This document shows, in pieces, positions 1 to 8,490 of a DNA stretch of 41,396 nt. The translations under genes were made by a program, and so were the position numbers. The stretch spans positions 1 through 41,396 of the forward strand of contig CAZPZD010000019.1 in the NCBI GenBank assembly GCA_964590515.1. The letters are read 5' to 3'. Numbering within the stretch: position 1 is the first letter of the stretch; every line of letters starts with the position of its first letter. The notes below the pieces were generated by a model that saw only the letters and a list, made by a program, of their open reading frames with translations, was not told where the DNA came from and made no database searches. This DNA comes from JADFRG01 sp964590515 (lineage in GTDB: Bacteria; Chloroflexota; Anaerolineae; Anaerolineales; E44-bin32).

Positions 1-92
1 TAAAAGGACCCCACCTGGCCGCACCTCTGGAAAGCGCCGGGCGCACCGAAGGGGCAAGCCGCAGGGCGAATCTCTCAGGTCCCAGACAGAGG
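1..92 (+). promoter_or_regulatory. Glycine riboswitch (3' aptamer; 5' part cut by window edge)
   Basis: The conserved glycine-aptamer blocks are present: ccgaaggggcaa at 46-57 and tctctcagg at 71-79, followed by cagaggg at 87-93. A P1 stem can form between cctctg (24-29) and cagagg (87-92). The opening taaaaggacc looks like the 3' tail of a preceding aptamer, so this is probably the second half of a tandem riboswitch. It lies directly before gcvH, the usual place for this class. The P1 3' strand shares bases 91-92 with the terminator that follows, which fits an ON switch where glycine binding blocks termination. Aptamer motifs are seen directly; the tandem and switching models are inference. 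Confidence 0.9.
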
Positions 93-117
93 GCACACAA
101 CGAGGTGCCCTTTTTTT
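91..117 (+). terminator. Intrinsic terminator of the glycine riboswitch expression platform
   Basis: Perfect 6-bp stem gggcac (91-96) / gtgccc (105-110) with an 8-nt loop, followed by seven T residues (111-117). It sits between the aptamer and gcvH, and its first two bases overlap the aptamer P1 stem. The two folds are therefore partly exclusive. Confidence 0.88.
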
Positions 118-147
118 GTTCCCAGGTAGGTGATTGAGGAGGCCAGG

Positions 148-540
148 ATGAACTATCCCGAGGATCTGAAGTATGCGCGCACGGACGAGTGGATTCGGGT
201 GGAAGGCGACCTGGCCACGCTGGGGGTGTCGGATTATGCCCAGGATCAACTCTCGGACGTCGTGTTCTTTGAAACCATAGTGAAGGTTGGTGATCGGGTC
301 GCGGCCGGAGCGCAAGTGGCAACCCTGGAGTCGGTCAAAGCCGCGGCCGAGGTGAGCTCGCCAGTTTCGGGCGAGATCCTCGAGATCAACCAAGCGCTCG
401 CCACCAATCCGGAGCTGGTCAACACGGACCCCTATGGGGGCGCTTGGATGATCAAGCTCAAGTTGACCGACAAATCCGAGCTGGCGGCCCTGATGGACTC
501 CATGGGTTATCAGCGCAACACCGAAGAGCGGGAAAGCTGA
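148..540 (+). CDS. gcvH: Glycine cleavage system H protein
   Basis: Lipoyl carrier of the glycine cleavage complex; it shuttles the aminomethyl group from P to T protein. The 130-residue product has the usual family length. It shows the N-terminal sequence YARTDEWIRVEGD and the lipoylation motif ESVKAAAEVSSP, whose Lys is the lipoyl attachment site. ATG 148 is preferred over an upstream in-frame GTG at 130 because gaggagg (136-142) sits 5 nt before it, and the added residues are not family-like. It is first in the operon behind the glycine riboswitch. Its stop codon overlaps the gcvPA start by one base. Confidence 0.95.
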   Translation: MNYPEDLKYARTDEWIRVEGDLATLGVSDYAQDQLSDVVFFETIVKVGDRVAAGAQVATLESVKAAAEVSSPVSGEILEINQALATNPELVNTDPYGGAWMIKLKLTDKSELAALMDSMGYQRNTEERES

Positions 541-1874
541 TGAGCTACATTCCGCACACCGAGCTGGAGCGCCGGCAGATGATGGCGGCGGTGGGTGTCG
601 AATCAATGGATGAGTTGTTTGGCGACGTTCCAGCCGCGGTCCGCTTCCCGGATCTGGATCTTCCCGAGCCGGCCTCCGAGCTGGAGATCCTGGAGGAGCT
701 GCAGCTGCTGGCGGAGGCGAACCTGAACACCCGTGAGGCGGCCTGTTTCCTCGGGGCCGGCGCATACAATCACTACATCCCGTCCGTCGTCGACCACATC
801 CTGCGGCGCAACGAGTTCTACACTGCCTACACCCCCTATCAGCCCGAGATCTCCCAGGGGACGCTGCAGGCAATCTTTGAGTACCAGAGTTTGATGTGCT
901 TCCTGACCGGGATGGAGGTTTCGAACGCCTCCCATTACGACGGTGCGACCGCGCTGGCAGAGGCGGCCATCCTGGCGCTTAATGTCCATCAGGGACAGCG
1001 GGATAAGGTTGTGCTCTCCCCGGGGATACACCCCCAGTACCGGGCGGTAGTGCGGACTTACTTGCAGGGCCAGTCGCTCGAAATCGTTGGCGATACCTCG
1101 CTCGGGTCGCGTCCGGAGGACTATCTGGACGAGCGCACCAGCCTGGTGGCGGTCCAGTATCCGGACTTCTTCGGGAACCTTCACGATCTTGGCCCCTTGG
1201 CCGCCGCGGCCCACGCGGTGGGCGCCCTGTTCTGTGTGGTAGCGAATCCGATCGCCCTTGGGATGCTGAAGCCGCCCTCCGAGTTCGGGGCCGATGTGGT
1301 GGTGGGTGAGGGCCAGCCCCTGGGCATCCCTCTTTCTTTCGGCGGGCCGACCATCGGCTTTTTCACCACCCGCGAGCAATTCGTCCGCAAGATGGCCGGC
1401 AGGCTGGTCGGTGAAACGGTGGACAGCCGCGGCCAGCGCGGCTATGTGCTCACCCTCACTCCCCGCGAGCAGCACATTCGACGCGGGCGGGCGACTTCCA
1501 ATATTTGCACCAATCAGGGACTGATGGCCCTGGCGGTGACTGCCTACCTCACCGCGGTCGGAAAGAACGGATTGCGCCAGGTAGCCGAGCTCTGTTACCA
1601 CAAGGCTCACTATGCCGCCGAAAAGATCGCCGCGCTGGAGAGTTACCAACTGTGGAATGCAGGGCCGTATTTCCACGAGTTCGTCATTCACTGCCCCAAA
1701 CCGCCCGCCCAGATCAACCAGCACTTGCTGGACCACGGCATTATCGGCGGGTACGACCTCGGGTCTGAGTACCCCGAACTCGAGGATCACATGCTGCTGG
1801 CGGTGACCGAGCTCAACCACAAAGAAGACATCGATGCCCTGGCAGACGCCCTGCAGGAGTCGGCCCATGCCTGA
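540..1874 (+). CDS. gcvPA: Glycine dehydrogenase (decarboxylating) subunit 1
   Basis: N-terminal-type half of the two-subunit P protein, which with GcvPB decarboxylates glycine and loads the aminomethyl group onto lipoyl-GcvH. The 444-residue protein opens with SYIPHTELERRQMM, typical of GcvPA. It also carries the family motifs CFLGAGAYNHYIPSVV, YTPYQPEISQGTLQ and TLTPREQHIRRGRATSNICT. The ATG at 540 shares its A with the gcvH stop, showing translational coupling. A reading frame running upstream to 444 is only open by chance through gcvH. The next gene, gcvPB, starts 8 nt before this stop. Confidence 0.95.
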   Translation: MSYIPHTELERRQMMAAVGVESMDELFGDVPAAVRFPDLDLPEPASELEILEELQLLAEANLNTREAACFLGAGAYNHYIPSVVDHILRRNEFYTAYTPYQPEISQGTLQAIFEYQSLMCFLTGMEVSNASHYDGATALAEAAILALNVHQGQRDKVVLSPGIHPQYRAVVRTYLQGQSLEIVGDTSLGSRPEDYLDERTSLVAVQYPDFFGNLHDLGPLAAAAHAVGALFCVVANPIALGMLKPPSEFGADVVVGEGQPLGIPLSFGGPTIGFFTTREQFVRKMAGRLVGETVDSRGQRGYVLTLTPREQHIRRGRATSNICTNQGLMALAVTAYLTAVGKNGLRQVAELCYHKAHYAAEKIAALESYQLWNAGPYFHEFVIHCPKPPAQINQHLLDHGIIGGYDLGSEYPELEDHMLLAVTELNHKEDIDALADALQESAHA

Positions 1875-3342
1875 GCCCCTGATCTATGAGCTCAGCACCC
1901 CCGGGCGCCCGGGTCATCGGTTCCCGGATCCCGATGTCCCGCTCGCCGACCTTCCCGCGGGGTTGAGCCGACAAGAGCTCATGCTGCCGGAGCTCTCTGA
2001 GCTGGAAGTCGTGCGCCACTTCGTCCGGCTCTCCCAGCTTAACTATTCCATCGACACCGGCTTCTACCCGCTGGGCTCTTGTTCGATGAAATACAACCCG
2101 AAGCTGAATGAAGATGCGGCCCGGCTCCCCGGCTTTGCCCATAGCCATCCCTTACAAGATCCCTCCACTCAACAAGGCAGCCTGGCACTGATGTTCAGGC
2201 TGCAGGAATGGCTCAAGGAGATCGGAGGCTTCGCCGGAGTCAGTCTGCAACCGGCGGCCGGGGCTCACGGCGAGCTGAGCGGGATACTCATGATTCGGGC
2301 CTACCATCACGATCGTGGCCAACCCCAACGGAACAAGATCCTGGTGCCCGATTCTGCCCACGGCACCAACCCCGCCACTACCGCCATGAGCGGTCTGCGG
2401 GTCATCGAGCTGCCCTCCGATGCCCGCGGGAATGTCGATCTGGAAGCCTTACGCGCCGAGTGCGACGAGACTCTCGCCGGGTTGATGCTGACCAACCCGA
2501 ACACCCTGGGGCTGTTCGAGGAACGGGTCCAGGAGGTCGTGCGGCTGGTGCATGAAAACGGCGGGCTGGTATACGGGGACGGCGCCAACATGAATGCCCT
2601 GTTGGGGGTGGTCCGCCCGGGTGACTTGGGCTTCGACGTCCTGCATTTCAACCTGCATAAGACCTTCTCGACTCCGCACGGAGGCGGAGGTCCGGGGGCC
2701 GGACCAGTCGGAGTCGGGGGCCGGCTGGTGGACTACCTTCCTGGGCCGGTGGTGGAAGAAGTGGAACCGGAGAGCGAAGAGCTGCCACCGCTTTACGGTC
2801 TCAAGATGCCAGCCAAGTCCATCGGCAGGGTGAAGGCCTTCCATGGGCACTTCGGCATGCACGTGCGGGCCTATGCCTACATCCGCTCCTATGGCAAGTC
2901 CGGGATGCGGGAGATCGCCGACCACGCAGTGCTCAACGCCAATTATCTGTTGGCCGGATTACGCCAGACCTATCACGTGCCGTTCGATCGGCGCTGCATG
3001 CATGAATTCGTGGCCGAAGGCCGGTTCGAGCACGCCCCCGAAGTTCATGCCTTGGATATCTCGAAACGACTCATGGACTACGGTTTTCACCCACCGACCA
3101 ACTACTTCCCGCTTATCGTGCGCGAAGCACTGATGATCGAGCCCACCGAGACCGAGAGCAAACCAACCCTAGATGCGTTCATCGAGGCGATGGTGGCGAT
3201 CGCCGGCGAGGCTCACTCGGAGCCCGAGCTCTTGAAGGGAGCACCGCACAACACCCCCTTCGGGCGGCTGGACGAGGTCCAGGCCGCCAAGCAGCTGGTG
3301 CTGTGCTGCCGCCCGGCAGAGCTGGCGCAAGCCACTTCATAG
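1867..3342 (+). CDS. gcvPB: Glycine dehydrogenase (decarboxylating) subunit 2
   Basis: C-terminal-type, PLP-binding half of the P protein (491 residues). The PLP lysine lies in the motif FNLHKTFSTPHGGGGPG. The glycine-rich stretch SMKYNPKLNE and the block HGTNPATTAMSG are also typical. Start ATG 1867 overlaps the end of gcvPA by 8 nt. This is the last gene of the riboswitch operon: neither gcvT nor the lipoamide dehydrogenase gene follows. The T-protein domain is instead at 29662-32775, fused to SHMT. A long stem-loop 24 nt after the stop probably marks the transcript end. Confidence 0.95.
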   Translation: MPEPLIYELSTPGRPGHRFPDPDVPLADLPAGLSRQELMLPELSELEVVRHFVRLSQLNYSIDTGFYPLGSCSMKYNPKLNEDAARLPGFAHSHPLQDPSTQQGSLALMFRLQEWLKEIGGFAGVSLQPAAGAHGELSGILMIRAYHHDRGQPQRNKILVPDSAHGTNPATTAMSGLRVIELPSDARGNVDLEALRAECDETLAGLMLTNPNTLGLFEERVQEVVRLVHENGGLVYGDGANMNALLGVVRPGDLGFDVLHFNLHKTFSTPHGGGGPGAGPVGVGGRLVDYLPGPVVEEVEPESEELPPLYGLKMPAKSIGRVKAFHGHFGMHVRAYAYIRSYGKSGMREIADHAVLNANYLLAGLRQTYHVPFDRRCMHEFVAEGRFEHAPEVHALDISKRLMDYGFHPPTNYFPLIVREALMIEPTETESKPTLDAFIEAMVAIAGEAHSEPELLKGAPHNTPFGRLDEVQAAKQLVLCCRPAELAQATS

Positions 3343-3365
3343 GCGAGTCAATCCGGACGGCTACA

Positions 3366-3405
3366 ACGACAGAGCGCCGGACATCCAGGTCCGGCGCTTT
3401 GTCGT
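3366..3405 (+). terminator. Long stem-loop after gcvPB (probable transcript end)
   Basis: A 16-bp stem (one G-T pair) runs from acgaca at 3366 through agcgccgga (3373-3381). It pairs with tccggcgct (3390-3398) and tgtcgt (3400-3405) around an 8-nt loop. No T tract follows, so it is a weak intrinsic terminator by sequence, but position and stability suggest it ends or protects the gcv mRNA. Confidence 0.5.
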
Positions 3406-3551
3406 CTGGTCTAGCTCGCCTCGGGTCCCCTCCAGCCAAGGCCGTGACCGCAAACTATCCTGCTCAGTCTAGGCCATCTGGCTCAGTAGATTCTTAACGA
3501 GGCCGGCCCTACTCTAGCATGCGGTAGAATCGTTACCCTTTTCACACAGAC

Positions 3552-5273
3552 ATGGCCCAAACCATCGCGCAGCAGGAGGTCCACGAATCCATTGCCCGGC
3601 CCTCGGTTCAGATTCACTTGCCGGGAGGCCGGGTGTTGGAAGGGGAACGCGGGCTGACCTTGCAGGCGTTCCTGCGAGAGGTGGACCAGTCCGAGGCGCC
3701 CATCGTTGGCGCAATCGTCAACGGAGAGCTGCGCGAGCTGACCTACTCGATCGAGATGGAATCCCATGTCCGCCCGGTCAGCATGGAGGAGGAAGACGGG
3801 ATGCGGATTTACCGCCGCTCGCTCACCTTCTTGTTGGCAGCCACCTTCGAGGAGCTCCACCCTGGGGAGCGGTTGGAGGTCGAGCACTCGGTGGCCCACG
3901 GCGGGTACCACTGTCAGGTGAAAGACCGTCCCCAGCTGTCGGAAAGCGAACTGAGGCGGTTGGACGGCCGGATGCGGGAGTTCGTGCGTCAGGATCTGCC
4001 CTTCGTGAAGTCTCAGGTTCCGCTGCAGGAGGCGATCGACCACTTCGAGGCGAAGGGTTTCACTGACAAGGCCCGCCTACTGGCCAACCGGCGGAAGCCC
4101 TACTTGATCATGTATCAGATGGGCCACTTCCGCGATTACCACCACGGCTACATGCTGCCCAGCACCGGGTTCTTGACCTGGTTCGCCCTCAGTTCCGCAA
4201 ACGAAGGATTCACCCTGCAGTTTCCCAAGCGGGAGAGCCCGACCGAAGTCCTGCCGCCGCCCCACTATCCGAAGCTGCTGGCGACCTTCGAACAGTACAG
4301 CGACTGGATTGAGACCCTCGGAGTCTCGAGCGTCGGCGCGCTAAACGACGCCATCCAACAGGGCCGGACTCGGGAGCTCATCCTGGTATCGGAAGCGCTG
4401 CACGAGCATCGGATCGTCGAGATGGCGGCCCAGATCCACGATCGGGGGGAAGCGGCACGGCTGGTTCTCATCGCGGGCCCCTCGGCCTCAGGCAAGACCA
4501 CCTTCTCCAAGCGGCTCTCGATCCAGCTCCTGGCGTTGGGAATCTCGCCGCTCCCGATCGGGTTGGACAACTTCTTCGTGGACCGAGAAAAGACCCCTCG
4601 CGACGACCAGGGAGATTACGATTACGAGCGCCTGGATGCCCTCGATCTGGATCGGCTGAATCACGACCTCGGTCAATTGATAGCGGGACAACGGGTGCAG
4701 CTCCCGCACTATGACTTCGTCGCAGGCCGCCAAATGGACGGCGAGGTCGTCCAGATCTCGAAGACTCACATCATCATCCTGGAAGGGATTCATGGATTGA
4801 ACCCGGCTCTTCTTCCGGATATTCCCGGCGAGAGCGCTGTTCGAATCTATGCTTCGCCGCTCACTCAGCTGAACCTGGATCGGTACAATCGAATCTCGAC
4901 GACCGATATCCGGCTTGCCCGCCGCCTGGTGCGGGATGCCTCTCAGCGCGGAAAGACCGCGGCTGAGACCATCGCCCGCTGGGAGTCGGTCCGCCGGGGG
5001 GAGAAGCTGTATATTTTTCCCTACCAAGAGAATGCGGACATGATGTTCAATTCTGCGTTGGTGTACGAAGGCGCGGCGCTCGCTCCACTGGCCGAGCCAC
5101 TGCTCCGCCAGGTCGCCTTCGGCACCAGCGAGCACGTCGAGGCCAAGCGACTACTCTCGTTCCTGGAGTGGTTCGTTCCAGTCGAATCGACTCGGATTCC
5201 CGACAACTCGATCCTTCGAGAATTCGTCGGAGGTTCGATCCTGCAGGACTTCAGGATCTGGGGTGCCGGCTAG
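3552..5273 (+). CDS. TGS / ThrRS-like / uridine kinase-family fusion protein
   Basis: A 573-residue protein of the nucleoside-kinase type seen in many bacteria. Residues about 20-90 resemble a TGS domain. About 90-200 resemble the second additional domain of threonyl-tRNA synthetase, with an HSVAHGGYHC segment matching its histidine-rich site. The C-terminal half is a phosphoribulokinase/uridine-kinase fold with P-loop GPSASGKTTFSK near residue 311 and the later motif ILEGIHGLNP. The likely activity is NTP-dependent phosphorylation of a nucleoside or related substrate, but the substrate cannot be read from sequence. A TAGAAT -10-like box at 3525-3530 lies 21 nt before the ATG. paaH follows after 19 nt, so it may lead the paa operon. 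Confidence 0.8.
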   Translation: MAQTIAQQEVHESIARPSVQIHLPGGRVLEGERGLTLQAFLREVDQSEAPIVGAIVNGELRELTYSIEMESHVRPVSMEEEDGMRIYRRSLTFLLAATFEELHPGERLEVEHSVAHGGYHCQVKDRPQLSESELRRLDGRMREFVRQDLPFVKSQVPLQEAIDHFEAKGFTDKARLLANRRKPYLIMYQMGHFRDYHHGYMLPSTGFLTWFALSSANEGFTLQFPKRESPTEVLPPPHYPKLLATFEQYSDWIETLGVSSVGALNDAIQQGRTRELILVSEALHEHRIVEMAAQIHDRGEAARLVLIAGPSASGKTTFSKRLSIQLLALGISPLPIGLDNFFVDREKTPRDDQGDYDYERLDALDLDRLNHDLGQLIAGQRVQLPHYDFVAGRQMDGEVVQISKTHIIILEGIHGLNPALLPDIPGESAVRIYASPLTQLNLDRYNRISTTDIRLARRLVRDASQRGKTAAETIARWESVRRGEKLYIFPYQENADMMFNSALVYEGAALAPLAEPLLRQVAFGTSEHVEAKRLLSFLEWFVPVESTRIPDNSILREFVGGSILQDFRIWGAG

Positions 5274-5292
5274 CCTGGCGGGGTCTCCGGTC

Positions 5293-6610
5293 ATGCGAAT
5301 TGGGGTGTTGGGGGCCGGGACCATGGGGGCCGGCATCGCACTGACAGCCCTATACGCCGGCCAGCAGGTGATCCTGACCGATGTCGATCCGCAGGCCTTG
5401 CAACGCGGTCGGGAATACATCGAAGGCCACCTGGCCCGCAAAGGCAGGACCGATGCGCAACAGCGGTTGAAGCTCGGCCACGATCTCCAGGCCCTGTCCG
5501 GCTCTGACGTAGTGATCGAGGCGATCAACGAAGACCTTGAGCTCAAACGCAGGGTATTCGCCGAGCTCGACCAGCTGTGCCCTCCACCCACGATCCTGGC
5601 GAGCAACACCAGTACCCTGTCGATTACTGCCATCGCGGCCGCAACCCAGCACCCGGTGCGGGTGGCCGGGATGCATTTCTTCAATCCTGCCCCAGTGATG
5701 CAGCTGGTGGAGGTGGCGCGCGGAGCAGTGACCAGCCAGGCCACCCTGGATGCCCTGATCGAGCTCTCCNNNNNNNNNNNNNNNNNNNNNNNNNNNNNNN
5801 NNNNNNNNNNNNNNNNNNNNNNNNNNNNNNNNNNNNNNNNNNNNNNNNNNNNNNNNNNNNNNNNNNNNNAAGACCGGGGCCGGATTTTACGAGTATGTGG
5901 ACGGTGCCAAGCAATGGAAGGCGCCCGAGTTCCCGGAACGCGGCCAGCAATCCGGCTTCGTATTGATCTCTGACGGAAGCTGGGGACCCGAGGTGGGAAG
6001 GCTCCTGATTCAGACCGGCTACACTTTGAGCGAAACCCACGGTGACCTTCCGATCGCCGCCCTGATCGTGAACGGAAGGGAGGAAGGAGTCCGCGACGTG
6101 CTCCGCCGCTACGATCGGGGGCTCGCGCCGGAAATCCCAATCCTGTGCCAGACCGTCGATGTCGCCCTAAGCGAGGTCGAGCAGGGCACCCAGCATCCTC
6201 ATCGGCTGATTGGCTTTGATGGCTTGTTCTTCGCCGCGGGACGGGCGGTCACCCTCGTTGCTCGCCCCGATCTTCCGGACACAGTTCGACAGGCCGCCGA
6301 CACATTGGTTCGGTCACTCGGCAAACTGCCGGTGTGGGTGGGCGAAAGCCCCGGAATGGTGCTGCCCAGGATTGTGGGTTGCCTGGCCAATGAAGCCGCC
6401 TTCGCAGTCACTGAGGGGGTGGCCGCGCCGGAGGCGGTGGACACCGCGATGAAACTGGGGGTCAACTATCCTCAGGGGCCCTTGGAATGGGCTGCCTCGC
6501 TGGGGTACCGGAAGGTGGTTGCCGTGCTGGACCACTTGGCGAACGAGTATGGAGAAGAGCGCTATCGAGTTGCTCCTTGGCTGCGCAACCTTGCGCGCCG
6601 GAGCCAGTAG
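5293..6610 (+). CDS. paaH: 3-hydroxyacyl-CoA dehydrogenase, PaaH-like (interrupted by assembly gap)
   Basis: NAD-dependent dehydrogenase expected to oxidise 3-hydroxyadipyl-CoA in the lower phenylacetate pathway. Before the gap there are 159 residues with Rossmann motif GAGTMGAGIA, IEAINEDLELK, SNTSTLSIT and the catalytic-His segment GMHFFNPAP. After the gap the frame resumes at 5870 with KTGAGFYEY, the usual end of the first 3HCDH C-terminal domain. A second copy of that domain then follows (GKLPVWVGESPGMVLPRIVG), giving the two-copy layout of PaaH-type enzymes. About 100-115 residues are missing, more than 100 N can hold. Start ATG 5293 gives MRIGVLGAG; no strong ribosome site is seen. The crotonase gene follows after 45 nt. 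Confidence 0.85.
5770..5869. other. Assembly gap of exactly 100 N inside paaH
   Basis: A round 100-N run is a scaffolding placeholder. The flanking paaH halves lack roughly 100-115 residues (about 300-350 nt) of the first 3HCDH domain, so the real gap is probably larger than drawn. The apparent frame change across it has no biological meaning. Confidence 0.9.
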
Positions 6611-6655
6611 CCCGTTATTCATCCGAAACGCCCACGCTCAAGAAGGAGAAGTGGA

Positions 6656-7549
6656 GTGACTGACCGAAGATACGTCGGGAAGCCTACGGCAGATTTCGAA
6701 TTCACGGCCATCTCATACGAGAAGGCCGACTACCGAGCGACGGTCACTATCAATCGTCCGAAGGTGCTTAACGCCATCAATCACGCGGTTCTGGAAGAGA
6801 TGAACGTCGCCTTGAAGGACGCCAGCTGGGACGACTCCGTCGCAGTGGTCGTCCTGACCGGGGCAGGCGATCGAGCCTTCTGCACCGGAGCCGATCTCAA
6901 GGAACAAGAAGAGTTTCTGCTGCGGCCCCGCGATTACTGGAAGTGGATGGGGGAGTTCATCGAGCTGCATGAACGACTGCGCAACCTGGGAAAGCCGACT
7001 GTTGCTCGGCTCAACGGGATCGTCGTCGGGGGAGGGAATGAATTCAACCTGAGCTGCGATCTGGCGGTGGCCGCCGACGACATCTACATTCGGCAAGTCG
7101 GGACCAGCCACGGCAGCGTGGCCCTGGCCGGCGCCACCCAATTCCTGCCATTGATTGTGGGCGATCGGCGGGCGCGGGAGATTCTGCTCTTAAATGAAGA
7201 GATTCCAGCGGCGAAAGCGCTCGAGTGGGGATTGATCAACTACTCGGTCCCGCGAGCGGAGCTGGACCGTGCGGTGGATGAGTTAGTTGCCAAGCTGATT
7301 GCCAAGTTACCGGAAAAGACCCGCTACACCAAGCAGCAGCTCAACTTCTGGCGAGACCTGAGCTGGCACCTGACGATTGGGCATGGTCGGGAATGGCTGG
7401 CGATCCACAACACAAGCCCCGAAACCTGGGAAGGTGTGCGGGCGTTTGGCGAGAAGCGAGCTCCGGACTACGATTCCATCCGCCGTCGTTGGGCCGAGGA
7501 TGGTTCACCCGAATGGATTGGCGGTCGGCCGCCGCAAGACCCCCGCTAG
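6656..7549 (+). CDS. Crotonase-family enzyme, BadI/MenB-like
   Basis: Enoyl-CoA hydratase/isomerase superfamily, 297 residues. Visible blocks are VTINRPKVLNAIN, GAGDRAFCTGADL (oxyanion-hole region), GIVVGGGNEFNLSCDLAVA and a C-terminal EGVRAFGEKRAPDY. The region that carries the two catalytic Glu in hydratases reads RQVGTSHGSVALAGATQ with neither Glu. Its layout and the C-terminal end resemble the ring-forming or ring-opening subgroup (MenB, BadI) more than a true hydratase. Start GTG 6656 has aaggag at 6643-6648. It lies between paaH and paaA, so a role in phenylacetate or aromatic-CoA breakdown is likely; the exact reaction is uncertain. Confidence 0.8.
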   Translation: MTDRRYVGKPTADFEFTAISYEKADYRATVTINRPKVLNAINHAVLEEMNVALKDASWDDSVAVVVLTGAGDRAFCTGADLKEQEEFLLRPRDYWKWMGEFIELHERLRNLGKPTVARLNGIVVGGGNEFNLSCDLAVAADDIYIRQVGTSHGSVALAGATQFLPLIVGDRRAREILLLNEEIPAAKALEWGLINYSVPRAELDRAVDELVAKLIAKLPEKTRYTKQQLNFWRDLSWHLTIGHGREWLAIHNTSPETWEGVRAFGEKRAPDYDSIRRRWAEDGSPEWIGGRPPQDPR

Positions 7550-7560
7550 TCGATGCCGAT

Positions 7561-8490
7561 ATGAACGAAGCAGAACGAATCGCCGCCTTTGAGGCCCGCA
7601 TTGAGCGGGGAGACAAAATCGAACCCGGCGATTGGATGCCGGAGGAGTACCGCCGGCAGCTGATCCGAATGATCTCGCAGCACGCCCATAGCGAGATCGT
7701 CGGGATGCTCCCGGAAGGGGCCTGGATCACCCGGGCGCCCAACTTGCGCCGCAAGCTGGTGCTGCTGGCCAAGGTGCAGGACGAGGCCGGCCATGGTCAG
7801 TATCTCTACCATGCGGCCGAGACCCTTGGAGCGACCCGGGAAGAGATGATCGATGCATTGCTCTCTGGCCGGGCCAAATACTCGAGCATCTTCAACTATC
7901 CCTCCCGGTCGTGGGCCGACATGGGCGTGATCGGTTGGTTCGTGGACGGGGCAGCCATCTTGAACCAGACCATGCTCGCTCGCTGCTCGTATGGCCCATA
8001 TTCCCGGGCCAATATCCGAATCTCCGCTGAAGAGAGCTTCCATATGAAGCAGGGGAAAGAGCAGGTCATTCTGATGTCCCAGGGGACCCCCCTGCAGCGA
8101 ACAATGGTGCAGGATGCCGTCAACCGCTGGTGGTGGCCCACCGTCATGATGTTCGGGCCACACGACCACGATTCGCCCAACAGCCCGGTCCTCATCCGCT
8201 GGGGAATCAAGACCAAGACCAATGACCAGCTGCGGCAGGACTTCGTCAATCAGGTCGCCCCGGAAGTGCTGGAGCTTGGACTGAGCTTGCCTGACCCGGA
8301 GCTCCATGTCGACGAGGCTTCGGGAAACTGGTTGACCGGTCCGATTGATTGGGACGAGTTTTGGCGGGTGGTCAAGGGCGATGGGCCGTGCAACGCCGAG
8401 CGGTTGGCAGCCCGCCGCAAGGCGCATGCCGACGGTGAGTGGGTCCGGGAAGCTCTCGCGGCCTACGCCGAGCAGCAGCCCACCCTATGA
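7561..8490 (+). CDS. paaA: Phenylacetyl-CoA 1,2-epoxidase catalytic subunit PaaA
   Basis: Diiron oxygenase subunit that inserts one O2-derived oxygen into the ring of phenylacetyl-CoA. The 309-residue protein keeps the metal-ligand motifs: HSE (Glu45), KVQDEAGHG (residues 72-79, ExxH) and EESFH (157-161, ExxH). The start ATG 7561 gives MNEAERIAAF, 11 nt after the crotonase stop. A longer open frame upstream overlaps the crotonase gene and is not family-like. No strong Shine-Dalgarno is visible, so translation may depend on coupling to the upstream gene. The stop overlaps paaB. Confidence 0.94.
   Translation: MNEAERIAAFEARIERGDKIEPGDWMPEEYRRQLIRMISQHAHSEIVGMLPEGAWITRAPNLRRKLVLLAKVQDEAGHGQYLYHAAETLGATREEMIDALLSGRAKYSSIFNYPSRSWADMGVIGWFVDGAAILNQTMLARCSYGPYSRANIRISAEESFHMKQGKEQVILMSQGTPLQRTMVQDAVNRWWWPTVMMFGPHDHDSPNSPVLIRWGIKTKTNDQLRQDFVNQVAPEVLELGLSLPDPELHVDEASGNWLTGPIDWDEFWRVVKGDGPCNAERLAARRKAHADGEWVREALAAYAEQQPTL

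Noticed and set aside
603..1868. 421-aa minus-strand frame across gcvPA
   Set aside because: It is antisense to a clear gcvPA, has low-complexity composition and matches no family; it arises from high GC.
5870..6610. A frameshift in paaH
   Set aside because: The frame differs across the gap only because 100 N is not a multiple of three; the post-gap part is in family register.
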